A DNA stretch of 64,000 nt from an uncultured Verrucomicrobiota bacterium (GTDB taxonomy: Bacteria; Verrucomicrobiota; Verrucomicrobiia; Opitutales; Opitutaceae). Position 1 is the first letter of the stretch. Every line of letters begins with the position of its first letter. Shown here in pieces: positions 55,326 through 63,644 of the stretch. The stretch spans positions 121,470-185,469 of the forward strand of contig CAIUGM010000036.1 of assembly GCA_903898675.1 (NCBI GenBank), read 5' to 3'. Position numbers and translations under genes: made by a program. Under the pieces are notes generated by a model. The model was given only the letters and a program-made list of their open reading frames with translations. It made no database searches and had not been told where the DNA came from.

Positions 55326-56237
55326 ATGGAAACCTTCAACGAAGTCTCGCAGCTCGCACCCTGGTTCTTCCCGCTGGTGGCGGCACTCTACGGCGCGATT
55401 GTGGGCAGTTTTCTTAACGTCTGCATCTACCGTATTCCCAAGGGGGAATCGGTGGTCCGGCCGCGTTCCCATTGCGGCTGCGGCCAGCCCATCGCGTGGC
55501 ACGACAACATCCCCGTCCTCAGCTGGCTGGTCCTGCGCGGACGCGCCCGCTGCTGCGGGCGGGCCTTCAGTTTTCGTTACCCCGCCATCGAGCTGCTGAC
55601 CGCGGGACTCTTCCTCGCCTGCTGGCTGCTGTTCCCGGCGCATGGCAAGGCCGTCGCCGGCATGCTCCTGTGCGCGATCGTGATCTGCGCGCTGTTCATC
55701 GACCTCGATCACATGATCATTCCCGATGTCTTCACGATCGGCGGCGCGGCGGCCGGGCTGCTGCTCTCGATCGTGCTGCCCTCCCTGCATGGCCAGACCA
55801 GTGATTATTTCGTGATCGCCAGCGTCCACTCCGGCCGGGAAGCCCTGCTCGGTCTCTTCGTCGGTTCCGGCCTGGTCCTTTGGATTGCACTGTTTGCCGA
55901 GGTGATCCTGAAGAAGGAGGCCATGGGTTTTGGCGACGTGAAGTACCTGGGTGCGCTCGGGACCTTTGTCGGCTGGAAGGGCGCGGTCTTCGGCATGTTT
56001 GGCGGCGCCATCCTTGGCTCCGCCTGGTTGCTCGCGGCCTACGGCTGGAAAAAAATCACCGGCCGGAAGTCCCCGCTCGACCTGCCGGCCGAAACGCCCG
56101 AGGGCCAGCCCGCGGAAGTGGGTTTTGGCGTGCACGTGCCCTTCGGGCCGATGCTCGGGGTGGCCGCGCTGCTTTATTTCTTTGGCGCAGCCCGCTGGGT
56201 CGACGTTTACTTCGCGGGGCTGACCGACCTATTCTGA
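55326..56237 (+). CDS. pilD: Prepilin peptidase (PilD, A24 family)
   Basis: This 303-residue integral-membrane enzyme cleaves and methylates type IV prepilin-like proteins. The N-terminal GSFLNVCIYRIPKGESVVRP and cysteines CGC (50-52) and CC (76-77) form the zinc-binding, methylase-associated part. The catalytic aspartates sit in FIDLDHMIIPD (Asp126 region) and GFGDVKYLGALG. About seven membrane helices. Its presence implies type IV pili or type II secretion elsewhere in the genome. It is probably co-transcribed with aroE. Confidence 0.95.
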   Translation: METFNEVSQLAPWFFPLVAALYGAIVGSFLNVCIYRIPKGESVVRPRSHCGCGQPIAWHDNIPVLSWLVLRGRARCCGRAFSFRYPAIELLTAGLFLACWLLFPAHGKAVAGMLLCAIVICALFIDLDHMIIPDVFTIGGAAAGLLLSIVLPSLHGQTSDYFVIASVHSGREALLGLFVGSGLVLWIALFAEVILKKEAMGFGDVKYLGALGTFVGWKGAVFGMFGGAILGSAWLLAAYGWKKITGRKSPLDLPAETPEGQPAEVGFGVHVPFGPMLGVAALLYFFGAARWVDVYFAGLTDLF

Positions 56238-56462
56238 TTTGTCCCCGCTCTTTTCGGGCGGGCGAAATTCCGCCGGCACCTCGCCCCGGCGGCCCCCGAC
56301 GACGAGCCGGAGCAGATAGCTCAACGCTTCCTCCCGGGTCTGCCCACGCTCCTGAACGAGTTGATCCGCCCGTTTGATCAACTGCCGCGCCATGGCCTCG
56401 GCCTGGTCGGGCGACGCCCCCAGCCGGCGGCAAAGTCCGGTCAATGAAGCCAGCTCATCCAT
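56229..56462 (-). CDS. Hypothetical small helical protein
   Basis: This 77-residue protein reads MDELASLTGLCRRLGASPDQ followed by helices AEAMARQLIKRADQLVQER and TREEALSYLLRLVVGGRRG, ending in a charged tail. No family is recognised. It overlaps the ygfZ stop by 8 bases at its start and the pilD stop by 9 bases at its end. The ygfZ overlap suggests coupling to ygfZ on the same strand. Confidence 0.7.
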   Translation of the reverse strand: MDELASLTGLCRRLGASPDQAEAMARQLIKRADQLVQERGQTREEALSYLLRLVVGGRRGEVPAEFRPPEKSGDKSE

Positions 56463-57372
56463 GGCGGCGGATCCCCATGGTCGGCGGCGCATCGGGCGCG
56501 AGGCTGAATCCAGCCGCTTGATCCAGGCCGACCAACGACAGCATGGCCAGCGCAACAAAGCCGTCGCCCGCACCGGCCGCGGAACGGATCTCGCCCGCCT
56601 TTCTCTGGCCTTGAAACAACGGCGTGGACGGCGAAGGCGGCCCGCCTTCGCCACCGACCAGGTGCAGCCGACGACGCACCTGCCCCAGGTTTTTCAATCG
56701 CGCCATCACCTCCTGCCCAAGGTAGCAGCCCTTCGCGTAGGAGATCGCCGTTTCCTCCAAGCCACCCTCGTTGGGCAGGTCGGCCGGACCCAAGTCCCGC
56801 GGGATGGCCGGAATTCCGGCGAGAATACGCGCCAGCTCCACTTCCCCGGCGTCCACTTCGACGCCACCGCGGGCGACAAATTGCCGCCGAAATTCATCCA
56901 GCTTTTTTTCGGGACCGATGATCTCGAAATGATCCTGGCGAAGCCGGCTCCCAGGGAAAACCAGCATTTCATCACTGCGCAAATATTGCCCCGCCCCCGG
57001 CGCCGCCCCGAAGCACGCCGCAATCATTTCCTTGCTGTGCGCTCCACCAAGGAGCAGGCCGCGCGCCGTTTCAGTTTCATCACTCAGCACCACATCATCC
57101 GCGACGATATAAGCCTCCAGTCTCTGCCGAACCACGGCGGCGGCGGACGAGCTGCTCACCAGACAGAAATTGTTTCCACCCAGATTCAGCACATGGCTGT
57201 CCGCGACGACCTTCCCCTTTTGATTCAGCCACAAACCATACGCCGCCGCGCCTTCTCCTTGTCGCAACTCATTGGTGAATTGGCCCTGGAGAAACGAAAA
57301 TGCGTCTTCCCCGCTAGCCTGGATGAGGGTCAGAGGCCTGTAAGCGTGAATGAAATTCTGGTCCTGAATCAT
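56455..57372 (-). CDS. ygfZ: YgfZ/GcvT-like folate-binding protein
   Basis: This 305-residue protein of the YgfZ family is needed for repair or assembly of some iron-sulfur enzymes using folate. The family signature KGCYLGQEVMAR (Lys214-Gly-Cys216 onward) is intact. The N-terminal YRPLTLIQASGEDAFSFLQG matches the GcvT-like fold. It starts just after an AT-rich region shared with the divergent aroG leader; aataaaat-like -10 elements lie close to the ATG. Confidence 0.92.
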   Translation of the reverse strand: MIQDQNFIHAYRPLTLIQASGEDAFSFLQGQFTNELRQGEGAAAYGLWLNQKGKVVADSHVLNLGGNNFCLVSSSSAAAVVRQRLEAYIVADDVVLSDETETARGLLLGGAHSKEMIAACFGAAPGAGQYLRSDEMLVFPGSRLRQDHFEIIGPEKKLDEFRRQFVARGGVEVDAGEVELARILAGIPAIPRDLGPADLPNEGGLEETAISYAKGCYLGQEVMARLKNLGQVRRRLHLVGGEGGPPSPSTPLFQGQRKAGEIRSAAGAGDGFVALAMLSLVGLDQAAGFSLAPDAPPTMGIRRHG

Positions 57373-57430
57373 ATTTTATCTCTCTCTAATATCTGTTGTG
57401 TAGTGTTTTAGCACAGAATTTAAAATTCTA

Positions 57431-57463
57431 ATGATCTTCTGGTTGACGGACCAATGGAACTGA
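57431..57463 (+). promoter_or_regulatory. Possible leader peptide upstream of aroG
   Basis: A ten-codon frame (ATG at 57431, TGA at 57461-57463) reads MIFWLTDQWN, with one Phe and two Trp codons, upstream of two terminator-like hairpins and the DAHP synthase gene. This is the layout of transcription attenuation by charged tRNA. There is no Shine-Dalgarno, and a possible promoter (TTGACG at 57443) overlaps it, so it may instead be chance. Confidence 0.35.
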
Positions 57464-57491
57464 GTAGTTATATGCCAGTCAATTAACACTT

Positions 57492-57512
57492 CTCCCGCAT
57501 AGCGGGAGTTTT
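57492..57512 (+). terminator. Hairpin with short T-run in aroG leader
   Basis: ctcccgc (57492-57498) pairs with gcgggag (57502-57508) around a 3-base loop and is followed by TTTT. It may be the first stem of a two-hairpin attenuator or part of a small RNA. Confidence 0.6.
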
Positions 57513-57532
57513 GGGGTAACTAAGAAAGCAAT

Positions 57533-57570
57533 GGCCGGTCGCTTAGGGGTAGGCGACCGGCCTTTTCTTT
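57533..57570 (+). terminator. Rho-independent terminator upstream of aroG
   Basis: A 10-bp stem, ggccggtcgc/gcgaccggcc (57533-57542 and 57553-57562), with a 10-base loop is followed by TTTTCTTT. It reads toward aroG and no plus-strand gene lies before it back to the ygfZ start, so it must end a leader or small RNA begun inside 57373-57530. Confidence 0.85.
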
Positions 57571-57637
57571 GCCCAAATTCTTAGCACACAGCAAGGACTT
57601 GATCCTCGCCCTCGGACCGCACCAAGCTGGTCCCTTC

Positions 57638-58693
57638 ATGCAGAAGACTTCGGATATCAATGTCGTCGAGACTCGTGCCCTGCCCTCGCCCGCCGCGTTG
57701 CTGGCCGAGTTGCCCAAAACCGAGGGTCAGGCCGAATTTGTCGCCCGCACCCGCCGCGAAATCCACCGGCTCATCTTCACCGACGACAAGCGCTTTCTCC
57801 TGATCATCGGCCCGTGCTCCATCCATGACCTGGAGGCCGGCCGCGACTACGCCCGCCGCCTGGCCGCGCTCGCCCGGGAAGTCGGTGACCGGGTGATGAT
57901 CGTCATGCGCGTTTATTTCGAAAAGCCGCGCACCACGGTCGGCTGGAAGGGCCTGATCATGGATCCACACCTCGATGGCACCCATGACATCACCGCCGGC
58001 CTGCGGCTGGCCCGCGCCTTTCTGCGCGACGTACTCGACCTGGGCCTGCCCACCGCCACGGAATTGCTCGATCCGATCACGCCCCAGTATATCGCCGACC
58101 TGATCTGCTGGTCGGCCATCGGGGCGCGGACGGCCGAGTCGCAGACCCACCGCCAGATGGCGTCCGGTCTGTCCATGCCGCTGGGCTTCAAGAACGGCAC
58201 GGACGGTTCGATTGCCACGGCGACCAACGCCATCAAGGCCGCCGCCCAGCCGCACACCTTTCTCGGCATCAATCTCGACGGCTCGGCGTCGGCCATTGTG
58301 ACGCGCGGCAATCCTGACTGCCATATCGTGCTGCGCGGCGGCGCCACCGGCCCAAACTATTCGCCCGCCCATATTGCGCAGACCGAGCAGCTCCTGCAGA
58401 AAGCCGGCCTGATCAAGTCGATCCTGGTGGACTGCTCCCACGATAATTCGGCGAAGCAGCCCGAGCGCCAGCCCGAGGTCATGCGCGAGTTGCTCGCGCA
58501 GATTGCCGCCGGCAACACCTCGATCATCGGCGCCATGATCGAAAGCAACCTAGCGGCCGGCAGCCAGCCGTTCCCCCAGCCCCGGGACCAGCTGCGTTAC
58601 GGCGTCTCCATCACCGATGCGTGCATCGACTGGCCCACCACGGAGAGACTTGTCCGCGAAATCCACGCGGCGCTCGCCCCGCGCTTTGCCTGA
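57638..58693 (+). CDS. aroG: 3-deoxy-7-phosphoheptulonate synthase (DAHP synthase, class I)
   Basis: This 351-residue enzyme condenses phosphoenolpyruvate and erythrose 4-phosphate, the first step of aromatic amino-acid synthesis. Motifs: LLIIGPCSIHD, MRVYFEKPRTTVGWKGLI, WSAIGARTAESQTHR, LPLGFKNGTDG-like MPLGFKNGTDGS, VDCSHDNSAKQ. The length equals the E. coli AroG type, including the feedback-regulated N-terminal extension. The ATG at 57638 is chosen as the family start. The upstream hairpins suggest attenuation or another leader-based control; aroE lies 3 kb away. Confidence 0.95.
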   Translation: MQKTSDINVVETRALPSPAALLAELPKTEGQAEFVARTRREIHRLIFTDDKRFLLIIGPCSIHDLEAGRDYARRLAALAREVGDRVMIVMRVYFEKPRTTVGWKGLIMDPHLDGTHDITAGLRLARAFLRDVLDLGLPTATELLDPITPQYIADLICWSAIGARTAESQTHRQMASGLSMPLGFKNGTDGSIATATNAIKAAAQPHTFLGINLDGSASAIVTRGNPDCHIVLRGGATGPNYSPAHIAQTEQLLQKAGLIKSILVDCSHDNSAKQPERQPEVMRELLAQIAAGNTSIIGAMIESNLAAGSQPFPQPRDQLRYGVSITDACIDWPTTERLVREIHAALAPRFA

Positions 58694-58807
58694 TCGCACC
58701 GCCCCGTAGCAGTTGGGCTTTCCGGCCCCTGAACGATTGCTCATTTCTCCCCGCCACTGAATATTCGCGTCGATTCGCACCGCCGGACCCGTTAGCCTGT
58801 TCAGACT

Positions 58808-59791
58808 ATGAATCCCCCCATTCGTGTCGCAGTGACCGGCGCCGCCGGCCAAATTGGCTATTCGCTCCTTTTCCGTATCGCTTCCGGCGCGATGTTCGGG
58901 CCCGACCAACCGGTCATCCTCCAGCTCATCGAGGCCCCCTTCGAGAAGGCCATGAAGGCGCTTGAGGGCGTCGCCATGGAGCTCGACGACTGCGCGTTCC
59001 CGCTGCTCAAGGGCATTGTCCAGACCGACAAGCCCGAGATCGGCTTCAAGGACGCCAACTGGTGCCTGCTCATCGGCGCCAAGCCCCGCGGACCCGGCAT
59101 GGAACGCGCCGACCTGCTCAAGGACAACGGCAAGATCTTCATCGGTCAGGGTCAGGTCATTGACGCGGTCGCGGCCGCCGATGCCCGTGTCGCCGTGGTG
59201 GGCAATCCGGCCAACACCAACTGTATGATCGCCGCGAGCCAGGCCAAGCGCCTGCCGCCGGAACGCTTCACCGCCATGGTGCGGCTCGATCAGAACCGGG
59301 CCCAGACCCAGCTCGCCAAGAAGGCGGGCGTCGATCTCACCGCCGTGAAGGATATTTTCATCTACGGCAACCACAGCCCGACGATGTTCCCGGCCTTTGC
59401 CCATGCCACCATCGGGGGCAAGCCTGCCACTTCTGTGATCACCGACACGGCCTGGCTGCAGGGCCCGTTCTGCGAGACGGTCGGCAAGCGCGGCGCCGCC
59501 ATCATCGCCGCGCGTGGGGCTTCGTCGGCCGCGTCGGCCGCCAACGCCCTGGTTGACCACGTGCGCAGCCTCGTCACGCCGGGTGCCGTTCATTCGATCG
59601 CGGTGAAATCCAATGGCGCCTACGGCTTCGACGCAAATGTCTGGGCCGGCATGCCCGTGCGCACCACAACCCCCGGCTCCTACGAGGTGATCACCGGCTA
59701 CGCGATGGACGACTTCGCCAAGTCGAAGATCGCCACCACCAACAAGGAGCTCGTCGAGGAGCGCGCCTTTGTCGCGGACATGATCAAGTAA
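58808..59791 (+). CDS. mdh: Malate dehydrogenase
   Basis: This 327-residue NAD-dependent enzyme interconverts malate and oxaloacetate in the TCA cycle. Nucleotide motif [16 protein letters not shown], substrate loop [26 protein letters not shown] and catalytic His in [11 protein letters not shown] identify it. It belongs to the group of about 327 residues shared by many bacteria and cytosolic eukaryotic forms. It has its own terminator downstream. Confidence 0.96.
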   Translation: MNPPIRVAVTGAAGQIGYSLLFRIASGAMFGPDQPVILQLIEAPFEKAMKALEGVAMELDDCAFPLLKGIVQTDKPEIGFKDANWCLLIGAKPRGPGMERADLLKDNGKIFIGQGQVIDAVAAADARVAVVGNPANTNCMIAASQAKRLPPERFTAMVRLDQNRAQTQLAKKAGVDLTAVKDIFIYGNHSPTMFPAFAHATIGGKPATSVITDTAWLQGPFCETVGKRGAAIIAARGASSAASAANALVDHVRSLVTPGAVHSIAVKSNGAYGFDANVWAGMPVRTTTPGSYEVITGYAMDDFAKSKIATTNKELVEERAFVADMIK

Positions 59792-59822
59792 GCGCCCGGC
59801 CGTTCATCCCGGCACCATTCGC

Positions 59823-59855
59823 GCGGCGGTTCCGAAAGGACCGCCGCTCTTTTTT
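59823..59855 (+). terminator. Rho-independent terminator of mdh
   Basis: A gcggcggt/accgccgc stem, extended by two more pairs across a bulge, closes on gaaa and is followed by TCTTTTTT. It starts 31 bases after the mdh stop codon. Confidence 0.88.
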
Positions 59856-59881
59856 GCCCGCCGGCCCACCCGAGGTGCGAC

Positions 59882-60586
59882 TCAGAGCAATCCGGCCAGC
59901 ACCCGGTTCCTGGTCAGGGCAAAGGCCGAGCGCACGGCGGCGAACGCCTCGACCAGTTCGCGGGGCGCCCCCGGACGGGGAAAACGCATTTCGAGCGTGG
60001 CCCCGTCGCAGATCACCTCGGCTTCCACGCCTTCGACCGCCAGCACACAGTGGCGGCAGTCCGACGGGTAAGCGACGGTCAACCCGCCTTCCCCCGCCCT
60101 TGCCTCGACGGCGTCAATCACCGCCTCCACCCGCGTGCCCTTGGTCAGGCTGAAAACGATGCCCGCAAACCGGCCCGCAAACAATTCGTTGAATTCCGGC
60201 CGGCCCACGAGTTCCCCGTGTCGCAGACTGTGCAGCGTCCGGGTGACCACGTAACGCCCCGGATCCGCCGCCTCGAGACCGTAAGCCAGCTCGAGGGAAA
60301 AATCCTTCGTGGCCAGCGTCGCGGCCGGACTGGCCACCTCGAGCGTGAGGTCTGTCCGCTTGTAGCCGAGGGCGGCCTTGGCCTGCTGAAAAAACTTCTC
60401 GCCCTCGTCCGCCAGCTCCGCCGCGCACAGCTTGCCGAGGAAGGCCGAGGTGGCGGCATTGACCGCGTCCGGCACCGTGTGGTGCTGCTTCCGGAAACCG
60501 GGCAGCGTCTTGACCGCGCCGTGGCTGCGACCAACGAGACTGATGCGGGAAACAAACTGGTGCGGGTGCTCCGCCGATTTCGCCAT
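59882..60586 (-). CDS. Conserved hypothetical protein
   Basis: This 234-residue soluble protein starts MAKSAEHPHQFVSRISLVGR. It has a helical N-terminal part with FLGKLCAAELADEGEKFFQQ and then beta-rich segments such as YVVTRTLHSLRHGELV and AYPSDCRHCVLAVEGVEAEV. No domain is recognised. I believe similar proteins occur in Verrucomicrobiota, from memory only. The start is chosen because codons upstream are Arg-rich and unlike protein. Confidence 0.72.
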   Translation of the reverse strand: MAKSAEHPHQFVSRISLVGRSHGAVKTLPGFRKQHHTVPDAVNAATSAFLGKLCAAELADEGEKFFQQAKAALGYKRTDLTLEVASPAATLATKDFSLELAYGLEAADPGRYVVTRTLHSLRHGELVGRPEFNELFAGRFAGIVFSLTKGTRVEAVIDAVEARAGEGGLTVAYPSDCRHCVLAVEGVEAEVICDGATLEMRFPRPGAPRELVEAFAAVRSAFALTRNRVLAGLL

Positions 60587-60668
60587 CCCGCGGAGTGAGT
60601 CAGGCCCGGTGGCGTTAGGCAAGTGGCCGCCGCGGCAATTTATCCGCACCCGGCGGCCTCGCGCCGCC

Positions 60669-60944
60669 TCAGGCCGCGATGACCGGCGGCTGCGGGCGGC
60701 CATTCAATTTCTTGAAGAGCGAGATCGCGCCGATGATCGCCAGCACGGGGATCCAGATCGGGGCCAGGGCGGCGGCGAGGGCCAGCACAACCGCCAGCAA
60801 GGCGGCGATCAGGGAAAGTCCGAGGACCCCGAGCAACGCCGCCACCGCGAGGCCAATGACGGCCGCCACAAAGACGACGGGGCTCAACTTGATGGCCACG
60901 ATCAGGAGCACCGCGACCAGGAAAATTTTGAGGAAAGTTTTCAT
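60669..60944 (-). CDS. Small hydrophobic membrane protein
   Basis: This 91-residue protein is almost entirely hydrophobic, with three or four helices, starting MKTFLKIFLVAVLLIVAIKL and ending LFKKLNGRPQPPVIAA. A gagg lies 1-2 bases before the ATG, too close to be a typical Shine-Dalgarno. No family is recognised. It is divergent from the MutT gene at 61011. Confidence 0.72.
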   Translation of the reverse strand: MKTFLKIFLVAVLLIVAIKLSPVVFVAAVIGLAVAALLGVLGLSLIAALLAVVLALAAALAPIWIPVLAIIGAISLFKKLNGRPQPPVIAA

Positions 60945-61010
60945 ACCTCAAGAACCCGCCGCGACGGGAAAAGTTGCAGAATCCGCTATCTCCTTGTTGA
61001 AGAGTGGCCC

Positions 61011-61409
61011 GTGAATCAAGCCGCCCCCGTTCCCGTCGTCTGCGCCCTCATCGAGCGCGATGGCCGCGTCCTCCTGGCGCAGCGCCCGGCGCACAAGCAC
61101 CTGCCGCTCAAGTGGGAATTTCCCGGGGGCAAGGTCGAGCCCGCGGAGGATCCGGCCGCCGCCATCGTGCGGGAAATCCGGGAAGAGCTGGGCTGCGACA
61201 TCGTGATCGCGCGACTGCTCCCGCCGTTTGCGCATGATTATGGGACGGTCGTCATCACGATGATTCCGTTTGTCTGCGCGCTGGCGCAGGGTTCCGCCGA
61301 GCCCGCCGCGCTTGAGCATGTCGCGATCGCCTGGGTCCGGCCGGAAGAGTTTGCGCAGTATGACCTGGCGGCGGCTGATCTGCCCGTGGTGGCCAGTTAC
61401 CAACGTTGA
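61011..61409 (+). CDS. mutT: Nudix hydrolase, MutT-like (8-oxo-dGTP diphosphatase)
   Basis: This is a 132-residue Nudix enzyme. The Nudix box is complete: Gly40, Glu46 and REIREELG (54-61). The preceding QRPAHKHLPLKWEFPGGK matches MutT-type nucleotide-pool sanitising enzymes that remove oxidised dGTP. The start is GTG at 61011, which gives the family's usual N-terminus APVPVVCALIERDG; no ATG is available in frame close by. Confidence 0.92.
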   Translation: MNQAAPVPVVCALIERDGRVLLAQRPAHKHLPLKWEFPGGKVEPAEDPAAAIVREIREELGCDIVIARLLPPFAHDYGTVVITMIPFVCALAQGSAEPAALEHVAIAWVRPEEFAQYDLAAADLPVVASYQR

Positions 61410-61461
61410 TGGCCGGGGATCGCTGTAGGGCTGGCGCTACACTGAGGAATCCCCACCTGTC

Positions 61462-63363
61462 TCAGACAATCCCGTTTTCAACCCACTGGTGGTCGCCATT
61501 GATCACCTGCTGGGCCAGATCGTAACCGTGCTGATCGGCGTTGCGGCTGATTCCGTCGAAGCCCTGCCGGATGCGCATCATGGCCTGCGCATGAAAGTCA
61601 TCCACCAGCGTGCAGACCTTCTCCGCCGCCTGCCCGTCGTTGATCAGCTTCTGGGCGAACACACAGGCGGCCGCGATCGCGAAGAGATCCGTGCCGATGT
61701 CGGCGAGGCGGCCGAGCAGGACCTGGCGTTTCTCCAGCTTCGGACCGAACTTCACCATCTGGTGGAAAAGGGCGCGAGCCAGCTTCCGGCTCAGCGCAGC
61801 GACCTCGCCCATGTATCCCGCGAGCCGCGGATGCATGTCCGCCGGCGCGCGGCCGCCCAGGGGCAGCCACTGCCGGGGATACCACCAGAGATAAAACCCG
61901 GCGGCCCCCACGGCGCTCTTCAGCCGCTCGCCCCACGGGCGCTCGGAATTGAGCGCCACGCCCGCAATCTTGAGGTGCGGGTCCAGGGCCTCGCGCATGA
62001 TGAAAAGCCGCATGATCTCGGACGAACCCTCGAAGATGGTGGAAACCCGGTTGTCGCGCATCAGGCGCTCGACCGGATACGGTTTCTCGCCGCGGGCCAT
62101 GAGTGACTGCACATTCTCGTAGCCGCGGCCGCCCCGCAGCTGCATCAGGTCGTCCAGGCACATCCAGGCCTTCTCCGTGCCCCACATCTTGCACATGGAA
62201 GCCTCGAGACGGATGTCCGCGTGCTTGTCGCGGTCCACGATCCGGGAGGTCGTGATCAGCATGGCTTCCATCGCGAAGGCGTGGGCGGCGATGCGGCGGA
62301 TTTTTTCCGCCACCGCCGCGTGCCGGCCGATCGGCACGCCCCACTGGATCCGCTCCTGGCCCCACTCGCGGGCGATCTGCAACGCCCGCTTAGTCACGCC
62401 GATCGACGAGGCCGGGATCGAGAGCCGGCCGGAGTTGAGCGTGGCCAGGGCGACCTTCAGGCCGCGGCCCACACCGCCCACCACCTGCGCGCGCGGCACC
62501 CGGACATTCGTGAAGCGGATGACGCCGTTGTAGAGCGCATGCAAACCCATGAACTGGCAGCGGTGCACCACCTCGATGCCCGGCGACTTCGCCTCGAGGA
62601 CGAAGGTGGTGATCTGCGTCCGCGGCTTGCCGTCGACCAGCTTGGGGGGCGTCTTGCAGGCCACGATCAGGAGGCCGGCCTGGGTGCCGTTGGAGCACCA
62701 GAGCTTCTCGCCGTTGATGATGAAGTCATCGCCCTCCGGCCTGGCCTCGGTGGTGAGGCGCGCGGGATCCGACCCCACGCCGCGCTCGGTCAGGGCAAAG
62801 GCGGACAATTCCCCGGCGGCGACCCGCGGCAGATACTTTGCCTTCTGCTCCGCGGTGCCGAACAACAGCAGCGGCTGCGGCACCCCGATGGACTGGTGCA
62901 CGGAAAGGTGCGCGAAGACGTTGGAGCAGTGACTCGCGATGAGCAGGCAGGCCTGGCAGTACGTCGTCTGGGAAAAACCGAGCCCGCCGTATTCCTGCGG
63001 AATCTTGATGCCATAGGCGCCCAGCGCGACCAGCCCCTGCCGTACCTCGTGGCTGATCTCGCCGGTGCGATCAATGAGGTCGGCATCAACCTTCTCGCGG
63101 AGGAAGGACGCCAGTTCACGCAGGAATTTCTCCGCCCGCGGCTGCTCGTCCGTCCCGAGGTCGGTGATCGGATAAAGTTTCTCCGGCGTCCAGCGGCCCA
63201 TGAAAAGATTGGCCGCAAAGCTGATGTCGTCGTGGGACTCGCGCGCGGCCTCGGTCACCTGGAGGGCCGCCCGCTGGCCGGCGCTCATCTTTGACATGTC
63301 GATGACGGACTTGTCCTCATCGCGCGGAGGTTTGCTCGGGGGGGTAGGCGTAACGGTGGACAT
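61462..63363 (-). CDS. Acyl-CoA dehydrogenase, very-long-chain (VLCAD/ACAD9-like)
   Basis: This 633-residue flavoenzyme catalyses the first step of beta-oxidation. The dehydrogenase core (about 75-450) has IPQEYGGLGFSQTTYCQA, FALTERGVGSDPARL, catalytic Glu416 in LRGGRGYENVQS and FAD-binding TIFEGSSEIMRLFI. The extra 170 residues at the C-terminus match the long-chain type that docks to membranes. No other beta-oxidation gene is close. The start at 63363 is chosen because the sequence upstream lacks protein character. Confidence 0.94.
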   Translation of the reverse strand: MSTVTPTPPSKPPRDEDKSVIDMSKMSAGQRAALQVTEAARESHDDISFAANLFMGRWTPEKLYPITDLGTDEQPRAEKFLRELASFLREKVDADLIDRTGEISHEVRQGLVALGAYGIKIPQEYGGLGFSQTTYCQACLLIASHCSNVFAHLSVHQSIGVPQPLLLFGTAEQKAKYLPRVAAGELSAFALTERGVGSDPARLTTEARPEGDDFIINGEKLWCSNGTQAGLLIVACKTPPKLVDGKPRTQITTFVLEAKSPGIEVVHRCQFMGLHALYNGVIRFTNVRVPRAQVVGGVGRGLKVALATLNSGRLSIPASSIGVTKRALQIAREWGQERIQWGVPIGRHAAVAEKIRRIAAHAFAMEAMLITTSRIVDRDKHADIRLEASMCKMWGTEKAWMCLDDLMQLRGGRGYENVQSLMARGEKPYPVERLMRDNRVSTIFEGSSEIMRLFIMREALDPHLKIAGVALNSERPWGERLKSAVGAAGFYLWWYPRQWLPLGGRAPADMHPRLAGYMGEVAALSRKLARALFHQMVKFGPKLEKRQVLLGRLADIGTDLFAIAAACVFAQKLINDGQAAEKVCTLVDDFHAQAMMRIRQGFDGISRNADQHGYDLAQQVINGDHQWVENGIV

Positions 63364-63588
63364 GGTTCTAGGCGGCCCGCCGGCCGCTGAGGGGGTTGCA
63401 GGACAAGATAAACTCCCCGCGGGCGACCCAGTCAACCGAGCGGATGCCCCGGGTCCCGCATTTAACCCTTTGGGAGTAAGCGCCCCCGGCCGGCTTGTCG
63501 TGCAGCTTGCGTTCCGCCGGCGATATGGCACGTTTCCTCCTCCCCTCGACGGGCCCGGAAGCCTGGGCCGGTCGAATGGGTACGTTCT

Positions 63589-63617
63589 TTGACGGTGTGC
63601 TCAGCAGCGGTCACATT
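63589..63617 (+). promoter_or_regulatory. Possible ssrA promoter
   Basis: TTGACG at 63589-63594 is followed 17 bases later by cacatt, a poor -10 element. Transcription would start near 63625, about 20 bases before the mature 5' end, which is compatible with RNase P processing. Weak evidence. Confidence 0.35.
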
Positions 63618-63644
63618 GTCCTTTCACTTTTTCCCGATCCTTTC

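Noticed and set aside
61410..61461. Possible bidirectional terminator between mutT and the acyl-CoA dehydrogenase gene
   Set aside because: Only a 5-bp tgtag/ctaca stem is visible and there is no T-run.
62221..63294. 357-codon plus-strand frame opposite the acyl-CoA dehydrogenase
   Set aside because: Antisense shadow with no recognised motif; the minus-strand gene is clear.
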